Source: Oscheius onirici (taxonomy: Eukaryota; Nematoda; Chromadorea; Rhabditida; Rhabditidae). Taken from it: a DNA stretch of 64,000 bases. Position numbers and translations under genes: made by a program. The notes below the pieces were generated by a model. The model was not told the DNA's origin. It did not search any database and saw only the letters and a list, made by a program, of their open reading frames with translations. Every line of letters begins with the position of its first letter. The stretch's first letter is position 1. Positions 57,701-64,000 of this stretch are shown piece after piece. The DNA lies in assembly GCA_932521025.1 (NCBI GenBank), contig OW051470.1, positions 7,426,501-7,490,500 of the forward strand, written 5' to 3'.

Positions 57701-60231
57701 CTACGAAATCTTTATTCGAGTACAAGCGTAAGAGATATGTATTGCAAAATAAAGAATGTGTGAAAATCTATACAGCACCAACTTGCTGCTCAAAAATGCC
57801 ATGGCACGGGACTTTACATCCTGAAAACACCGAATTTAGTGTCAGGAATGGGTTGTTTGAGAGAGGCTTGAAGTGTCAGTCCGACAATTTTTCTCGTGTC
57901 TTTCGGGTCGATCACGCCGTCATCCCAGAGGCGAGCCGACGCGAAATACGGGTGTCCTTCGGCCTCGAATTTGGTCTCGACGGGACGACGGAGAGCCACG
58001 TCTTCTTCCTGGAAACGTTGTCTTGGGGTTATTTTGCGTACCTATTGTCCAGTAACAACTCCGACCTTATTAGCCTTACAAAAGGTTTGACTGATTGTCA
58101 GATATAACGTGCAAACGTTGAATATTCTAACTTTGTGATGGTGAAACGGTTAAACGTATAACTTCTTGGTAATATAACGTACGTCGGTCCATGTTCCTCC
58201 TTCTCGCTTCCTCTTGTCTTTTTGAACTGTAGCGAGCACGTTGGCGGCTTGTTCTCCTCCCATCACGGAAATTCTCGAATTTGGCCACATGAACAGGAAG
58301 CGGGGGCTGCAGAGATGTCTTACTGTCGAAAATTTGATAAATTACCTGTATCCACGTCCACACATTCCGTAATTTCCAGCTCCGTAAGAACCGCCGATGA
58401 TTACTGTAATTTTCGGCACGGCTGCACAAGAGACGGCCGTGACGAGTTTGGCTCCATGCTTGGCAATTCCTCCGGCTTCGGCGTCGCGACCAACCTAGCA
58501 TTATTTTCGATTTTTTTAGAATGTCGACTCACCATGAATCCTGTGATGTTCTGAAGGAACAAAAGAGGGACTTTTCGCTGACAGCAGAGCTCGATGAAGT
58601 GAGCTCCTTTCATGGCCGATTCGGAGAAAAGAACTCCGTTATTTCCAATAATTCCGACCCTTTGGCCGAAAATTGTAGCAAATCCTGAACTTTTATCCTA
58701 GTAGATGATCCTAGAGTTTCATACCGGTCACAAGCGTCTCTCCATATCGTTCTTTGAACTCATCGAACCGAGATCCATCGACGAGTCGGGCGATCACTTC
58801 GCGCACATCGAAAGTTTTCTTCAAATTGGCTCCCACGATTCCGTAGAGTTCTTCCGGACGGAAAAGTGGCTCATCAGCTGAATGGTTGATAAAAACCAGT
58901 ATCTTTGTACGAAAAACCTTCGTAATTGAAAGTGGATGCGTCGTGAGCTGTTCCGAAGCCGGCCACAGCGTTCCTGGCCAAACGGAGAGCGTGCTCGTCG
59001 TTGTGAGCAAAGTAATCGGTCACACCGGACTCGGAGCAGTGGAGATCGGCTCCACCGAGAGCTTCAGCGGAAATCTACAAGATATTTATGGCTGAATTTA
59101 AACATAAGACTCACTTCTTCGCCTGTAGCGGCTTTGACAAGGGGAGGTCCCCCCAAGAAGACGGTTCCGTTGCCCTTGACGATGATAGCCTGATCGGACA
59201 TCGCTGGAACGTACGCTCCACCAGCCGTACAGCTCCCCATGACGACAGCCAGCTGGGGAATACCCTGCGAGCTCATGGTGGCCTAAGCATTACGTTCATA
59301 TGACATTTGGGACTGCTTGATTACCTGATTGTAGAAGATTCGGCCGAAATGATTGGCATCTGCGAAAATGTCAGCCTGTCGGGGGAGGTTGGCTCCACCA
59401 GAGTCGACCAAATAAATGCAAGGGAGGTTATTCTCTCTACAAAAAATACAATGGCAACCAGAGAAACGCAAGAACCTGGCAATTTGTTGGGCTCGGAGAT
59501 GCTTTTTCACGGTGATCGGATAGTAAGTTCCTCCCTTTACGGTGGCGTCGTTGGCGACAATGATGCAGAGACGGCCGGAAACTGTTCCGAGACCGGTAAC
59601 GATTCCTCCCGCGGGAACTTCCTCCTTTCCGTAAGACTCATAGCCAGCAAATTGACTGAGTTCGAGGAAGGCTGTGCCGGGATCAATCAAGCCGTCAATT
59701 CGTTCTCGGGCCAAGAGTTTTCCACGACTTTTGTGAAGCTTTCTGGCCTTTTCACCACCTCCTTCAGCTATTTTGGTAATTTTTGCACGGAGATCGGTGA
59801 CAAGTTCGCTCATCTGCTTGTAATTCTGTTGATATTCTTCCGAGCTGTTATCGATGGATGTCGGAATAGCGGACCATGTTGAAGTCACGCGAGAATCGCA
59901 GTGATGACTCCGAATCGAGCTGAAACAGTCTAGGGCTCAAAAAAAGAGCCGGGAAATGGCAACACACTGAATATTTTCACCCAAGCAGCGCGTTTTTAAA
60001 TTTTTGAGAAAACAATAAAATCGTACCAATTCGGTTGACTGGATCTGGCGAGGACGGGATCGGCTCCTAGAAGTTGGCGTCTGTGATAAAGATCCTTCAA
60101 ATATCCTCTTTCCCATTTTGCTCGAAGATATCTACCTGTAAAATCTCATATGACAGGAAATGGCATAAAAACTCACATGATTGCAGCGTGAGAGGTCTGC
60201 TGTTCAGTCCACGGGATAAGTATCCAAGCAT
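54782..60231 (-). CDS. mrpl-44: Mitochondrial large-subunit ribosomal protein mL44
   Basis: Exons 60177-60231, 60027-60135, 57405-57598, 57230-57364, 56684-56907, 56463-56641, 56330-56419, 54902-55024 and 54782-54860 (395 aa, in frame). Exons 1-2 end in SQPNW and exon 3 opens DYHAEIFAF; together they recreate the conserved PNWDYHAEI motif of mL44, so the 2.4-kb gap between them is one intron. The degenerate RNase III fold follows ([20 protein letters not shown]), then the double-stranded RNA-binding-like end ([31 protein letters not shown]) and a basic tail of about 100 residues. mL44 is a structural protein of the mitoribosome. The whole MCC beta gene lies in intron 57599-60026, and intron 55025-56329 carries hAT-like elements. 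Confidence 0.92.
55135..56268. mobile_element. hAT-like nonautonomous transposon in an mrpl-44 intron
   Basis: The terminal inverted repeats are CAGGGGTGTGCGAAA and TTTCGCACATCCCTG. The 8-bp target duplication CTGTGGAC is perfect (55127-55134 and 56269-56276). Subterminal regions repeat GACTTTCGA motifs, typical transposase-binding arrays of hAT elements. It is 1134 bp with no transposase frame and contains a second insertion at 55353-55676. Confidence 0.92.
55353..55676. mobile_element. Second hAT-like MITE inserted inside the first
   Basis: The ends are CAGGCTT and AAGCCTG, with long inverted arms containing CCAGGTTGGACTTTGCGGCG. The 8-bp target duplication GTTAAGAG is perfect (55345-55352 and 55677-55684). 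It is 324 bp and noncoding. Confidence 0.9.
57711..57716 (-). terminator. Poly(A) signal AATAAA downstream of MCC beta
   Basis: AATAAA on the minus strand lies about 98 bases after the MCC beta stop and about 113 bases before mrpl-44 exon 3. Use of this site would end transcripts as MCC beta; skipping it would allow mL44. Confidence 0.6.
57814..59919 (-). CDS. mccc-2: Methylcrotonyl-CoA carboxylase beta subunit (MCCC2)
   Basis: Exons 59476-59919, 59325-59435/6, 59115-59282, 58918-59074, 58725-58877, 58533-58684, 58346-58494, 58183-58306 and 57814-58008. This carboxyltransferase passes carboxyl from biotin to 3-methylcrotonyl-CoA in mitochondrial leucine breakdown. Conserved blocks include [81 protein letters not shown] and [15 protein letters not shown]; the end is [10 protein letters not shown]. 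The first exon opens at an acceptor with no in-frame ATG before QNYKQMSEL. The frame upstream is open only if joined to exon 60027-60135 of mrpl-44, whose phase fits exactly. With those leader exons the protein would be 605 aa. Confidence 0.95.
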
Positions 60232-61591
60232 GGCTCTGAAATAATATTTTGGTTGCTGTTTTGGTAGTAAAAGGCGAAAATGAAGAAAAAAAAACAACTG
60301 GAAATGGGCTGAAATAAATTCCGGCAAACAAATTTTCCCCCGTTCGCGCCTACAGTAGCCTAATCGTCGCGAAACCCGCGCCACGGCCACCCAAGCGGGA
60401 AGTTAAAATTTTTGGACGCCTTCTGTCCGTAAGCGATGAACGGTGGAACAAGCTGCTTTCCTTGTTTTTTTTTTGATTTGTAGCTTTTCGTTGACTTCTT
60501 TACATTAGTTGCAAAGTTTGCAATGCAAACTTAAAAATTATGAAAAAAATCCAGAAACTGAGTTTTAATAGAAGCACATGTTGGGGGGCAAACGGGCTAA
60601 AAAAATTTCATCGTTTGAAAACCCGCGTTCATCTGCCGAAATACCGTATTTAGCTTACGGTTTAGGCGCTAAAGTCTGTTCAAAAAAAGAATGCAACGGT
60701 AACCTATAAATATTTCGCTTCGAGAACCACAAACCCCCGATTTTCAGTGTAAACAGCAACAATTCAAACCGATTTCTTGATTTTTTCAACGGTGAATTGC
60801 CGCGCACAGTTCGCTAAAGCCGCCACTTTAAAAGACTGGGTCCTATTGGTGGGTCCTGCAGTGATTTGAAAATCTCAACGAAATTTCAAGAGTGGGAATT
60901 CAAATTTTGAATTTTTGGCTTGAAAATGAGAAAATTTCGGTGTAACGTTTTCTCGGCACCCCGACTACATTTTTTTCTGTTCTTGGTTTCATATTGACGG
61001 CCGTGTTGAGTTCTACCAGAATGAGTTTTTTCAGGCTGATTGCATGCAAAATGACTGTGCTATACAGTATTCTTTATTTTTCAGCTGGATTCGCTGTACA
61101 CATTTTCTTGCCAAAACTCATTCTGGTAGAACTCAATACGGCCGTCATAATGAGACCAAGAACAGAAAAAAATGTAGTCGGGGTGCCGAGAAAACGTTAC
61201 ACCGAAATTTTCCCATTTTCAAGCCAAAAATTGAAATTTTTCGGTTCGCGGGAGCCCCATGGTCCCGCCACGAAAAACATTTGTCCAACGTTTCAAAGGC
61301 AAGGCGAGCTGTGCGCGTTTGAGTGGTTTGTGGTTCTCGAAGCGAAATATTTATGGGTTAATGTTGCGTTCTTTTTTTTTGAACAGACTTTAAAACTTTG
61401 GTCGGCCGCTCTGTCACTTTTTCGTCGGTCGTTCCATTTTCTCCTACTTTTTTATGTGGTTGTGCGTTCCCGAAATATGGCGTTCCCAAGTGACCTTCAC
61501 GTTGTTTTTGAAGAGTTAGTTCCTTTCGTATCCACTTCTTATCGACCTTCAAAATCGTTATTTTTATGTTTCTTAATTATTCTGTTACAGA
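60232..61591. other. Intergenic region between mrpl-44 and cya-1, mostly transposon
   Basis: Divergent promoters of mrpl-44 and cya-1 must lie here. More than half is the foldback element 60672-61390. An AG immediately before the mrpl-44 ATG fits trans-splicing. Confidence 0.6.
60672..61390. mobile_element. Long foldback element related to the TGGTCTGTTC MITE family (copy 3)
   Basis: The ends read AAGTCTGTTCAAAAAAAG and CTTTTTTTTTGAACAGACTT. TA flanks both sides (60670-60671 and 61391-61392). Long inverted blocks continue inward, including CTTCGAGAACCACAAAC and GTAACGTTTTCTCGGCACCCCG on one arm and their complements on the other. It is 719 bp with a central region at about 61060-61090. Only the tips resemble copies 1 and 2. 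Confidence 0.82.
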
Positions 61592-63162
61592 ATGGCAGAG
61601 CCTCACAGAGGACTTGCACTACGCACAAACCAGCTCGTGCGACAACATGGCAAGACAAATTTGTTGGATGGAAAACCGCCGGCCCCTCAAACGGTTTGTA
61701 GTTCATCGGGCTTTCAATTAGGCAAGTTTTAGTCTTATCACGTAGCCCAGCGCAAAGTGACCACTACAACTGCACAATCGGCCTTCACAGTGTTTGAGGA
61801 CTCTCCGAATCACCAGCCGATGGACGAGAACAACGTCATTCACATGCTGGAGAAGAAATGTCGAGAGGAGAAAATTAAGGTAGCATTTGTGTTTGTGCTG
61901 TCATCATATGCTCGATATAGACGTCAAAGGAAAAGAAAGTGACAACTGTGCAGCCAACACGGCGGTCACGAGCGCCGCTACAAGAGAAGGCTATCAACGT
62001 GCGGCCGGACTCTGATGACGAACTCTACTCGGCTCGTTCACAAGCCACAGACACGTCAGTCACGAACAATCTCCTACATCTCGACGTTGACGACACAACG
62101 GTACGTTCTATTCGTTCGCCACTACTTGTCTAATTATCAAGCTATTTATCCCATTCTACAAAAATCTTGCCGTTTCCAGACATGCAGCGTTGCCTCTTCC
62201 ATGAGCTGCGACGCCACCGAAGACTTCCAGTCCACGCTCGACGAGGACATTAAACGGGAGAGTCGTCTCTACGGGGCACCGCAGTTCGACGAGGACATCT
62301 ACGAGTACATGCGAACCCGAGAGACCAAGATACGACCGAAGCCAGATTTTTTGAAGAAGCAGAAGGATATAACCAAAGAGATGCGCGTAATCCTCGTCGA
62401 CTGGCTCTTCGAGGTCGTCGGCGAATATACCATGGCCCAGGTAAGCTAACTTTGTCTTCCCGACTAACATTTCGCAGGAGACCTTCCACCTAGCCATATC
62501 GCTAGTAGATCGAGTTCTATCCGTATTCCGTGTGGAGAAGGACAAGCTGCAGCTGATCGGAGGCACGGCCCTGATGATCGCATCGTTAGTTTCTCAACTC
62601 TGCCTGTAACATCATAATTTTTCAGCAAATTCGAGGAAATCTACCCGCCAGAGACCAAGGACTTCGTCTACATGACGGACGACTCGTACAAGCTGAAGGA
62701 CTTCCGGCTGATGGAGAGAGCAATCCTGCTCGAATTGCGCTTCGACGTCTCCATCCCTACAGCCGTCTGGTTTGCCAACCGACTGACAAGTCAGCTAGTC
62801 ATGAGCCAGCAAGTCCGCTGCGCCATCGAATACATCCTGGATTTGACGATGCTCGATCCCAGCTATCTGGAGTACAAGCCGTCCTACGTCGCAGCAGCTT
62901 GTATCTGCTACGGCAATGTCCTATGCGGTTTTTCACTATTTATATCGAAATAATTAAAACATTTGCAGGAGAAGAGCCCTGGAACAGTCACCTAGAAAAA
63001 AACAGCAACATTCGAATCGAACATCTGCAGAAGATCTTCCTCAAGCTGCACGAAGACTTCACAAATGCTCCGAAAAACGCCATCTACCAAAACTACGCCG
63101 AGGCCGGTAAACTAGAAGTCTCGAAGATGAAGCCGCCGACTAAAATTCCCTTCGAGCAGTAG
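61592..63162 (+). CDS. cya-1: Cyclin A
   Basis: Exons 61592-61693, 61751-61879, 61921-62100, 62180-62440, 62478-62584, 62626-62927 and 62969-63162 (424 aa, in frame to TAG). The disordered N-terminus begins MAEPHRGLALRTNQLVRQ; an RTNQLV-like element recalls D-box degrons (RxxL as RGLAL). The cyclin box starts near EDIYEYMRTRE and includes the family signature MRVILVDWLFEVVGEY, then LIGGTALMIASKFEEIYPPE and FVYMTDDSYKLKD. The TDDSY element and EEIYPPE favour cyclin A over cyclin B. It activates CDK1/CDK2 in S phase and early mitosis in the nucleus. An AG one base before the ATG indicates trans-splicing. Confidence 0.9.
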
Positions 63163-63699
63163 TTTGCCCTCTTTCCCCCACACGAAAAACCATGTCTTTC
63201 TGTACTATATAATTTATTTAGTTTGTGATCTCCCATAGACAAAAAGCTCATCACGCACATGCTACATATAATCATTCTCCTCCCGCTCTCGTCTCATTAT
63301 CTCCCCAATTCTGATCTCTTTTCTCTAAAGTTGCTAAAATTGACACAACCTCAAACATGATCTGTAATTAACCTTCCTGAAATGAATCTATAACACTTTC
63401 CCCTCTTTTTTTCGTCGAAACTTTTCGTCACAACGATAGCAATTCTTGTTGAGCTTCCGAGGTCTTGCAGAAAGCTGTCTTCTCGTGAAAATCCGCTCCT
63501 AGTTGATCCTTTCCCTTAATTCTTGCTAAAATATCATGTGGCCATTCAAAAACCGTCTCCCAAAAGTACTGCTGCTCCCTCTCACTGCCTTCTGCGTCTC
63601 TATTGACCGGCCTCGGCAGATGCAGATTTGCATTCAAAATATCGTTCTCCTCGCCCGTTTTCCAGAGTTCTATTACTAAAAACCAATTTTTAGGAGGTA
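63163..63699. other. Intergenic region with a possible minus-strand exon
   Basis: It is mostly the 3' UTR of cya-1 and the upstream region of TMEM147. See the separate entry for the minus-strand open frame at 63428-63674. Confidence 0.4.
63428..63674 (-). CDS. Possible last exon of an unrecognised minus-strand gene
   Basis: An open frame from a TAG acceptor near 63675 to TGA at 63428 reads ELWKTGEENDILNANLHLP, then WETVFEWPHDILARIKGKD. The composition is protein-like and charged. There is no in-frame ATG, so earlier exons would have to lie beyond 64000, with TMEM147 inside the intron. It could also be a chance frame. Confidence 0.28.
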
Positions 63700-63951
63700 A
63701 TGACCTTTTTCCACTTTATCAACTGTCTGGCTTTGTCTTATGCTCCCTACGTGCTCACTTTCAAATATTCAGGTGAGATTTTTTTCGTTTTCCCTCAGAA
63801 TAGACGAAATGATTCAGGATTGAGCGAATACAGCTCCTTCTGGCGGTGTATTCAAGCCGGACTCGGGTATTTGCTGACGCAACTGGCCAAGCTCCTTCTT
63901 CTGGCCACATTCTTCCCGGAAGGCGATCATGAGGAATTTTCAGCCATTTAC
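63700..63951 (+). CDS. TMEM147 homologue (3' end outside window)
   Basis: Exons 63700-63772 and 63818-63951; a third begins at 63998 and runs out of the window. The N-terminus [18 protein letters not shown] and the block [16 protein letters not shown] are unmistakable TMEM147, a small multi-helix ER membrane protein that is part of the BOS complex at the multipass translocon. The second exon ends at a GC donor (TAC|GCAAGC); reading through it instead gives six residues and a stop. It is on the same strand as cya-1, 537 bp downstream. Confidence 0.9.
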
Positions 63952-64000
63952 GCAAGCTCTTCATCGAGAAAATAACAAAATTATATTATTTTTACAGGAA

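Noticed and set aside
61000-61700. Long plus-strand open frame of 235 codons
   Set aside because: Most of it lies in the inverted-repeat element 60672-61390, with no domain. Its end overlaps the real start of cyclin A in another frame.
1-64000. CRISPR arrays, bacterial operons or phage genes
   Set aside because: The sequence is plainly a nematode nuclear genome. No regularly spaced direct repeats or prokaryotic genes are visible.

Overview
The window is eukaryotic and almost certainly from a free-living nematode in or near the Rhabditida. The evidence is an intronless major sperm protein gene nearly identical to the Caenorhabditis type, a serpentine chemoreceptor, very short introns (mostly 30-60 bp), and AG splice acceptors placed just before several start codons, as expected for spliced-leader trans-splicing. 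Splice acceptors end in either TAG or CAG, which is looser than the Caenorhabditis consensus, so I do not name a genus. Gene symbols are C. elegans-style names given by homology. Exon models were read by eye from conserved protein sequence and reading-frame continuity; most complete models sum to a multiple of three.

Layout. 0-15 kb is gene-dense: the 3' part of a divergent G-alpha, apb-1 (AP-1/AP-2 beta adaptin, missing the last part of its ear here), swsn-3 (BAF57/SMARCE1), coab-1 (phosphopantothenate-cysteine ligase), arx-3 (ARPC1), mrps-18A and an Ig/TM/coiled-coil protein. 15-29 kb is looser: an MFS transporter with an MSP gene inside one intron, a Cys-loop ligand-gated channel, foldback repeats including a 356-bp inverted duplication, and a chemoreceptor with a decayed tandem relative. 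29-32.5 kb has no supported gene. 32.5-42 kb holds sup-26 (two-RRM protein), two nematode membrane proteins I do not recognise, and two small uncertain genes. 42-64 kb is dense again: atp-5, cyclin K, wrn-1 with the CoREST gene rcor-1 inside an intron, mrpl-44 with the whole methylcrotonyl-CoA carboxylase beta gene inside an intron, cya-1 (cyclin A), and the start of TMEM147.

The strongest unusual theme is gene nesting. There are three clear cases (MSP in MFS, rcor-1 in wrn-1, MCC beta in mrpl-44) and one suspected case (G-alpha in apb-1). The MCC/mrpl-44 case stands out. Both genes lie on the same strand. MCC beta has no in-frame ATG of its own at its expected N-terminus, and the first two mrpl-44 exons join in frame to either gene. 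That suggests one promoter and one pair of leader exons could make two mitochondrial proteins by alternative splicing and polyadenylation.

The second theme is small nonautonomous DNA transposons inside introns. Several have intact target-site duplications (8-bp hAT-like and TA mariner-like), including one element inserted inside another.
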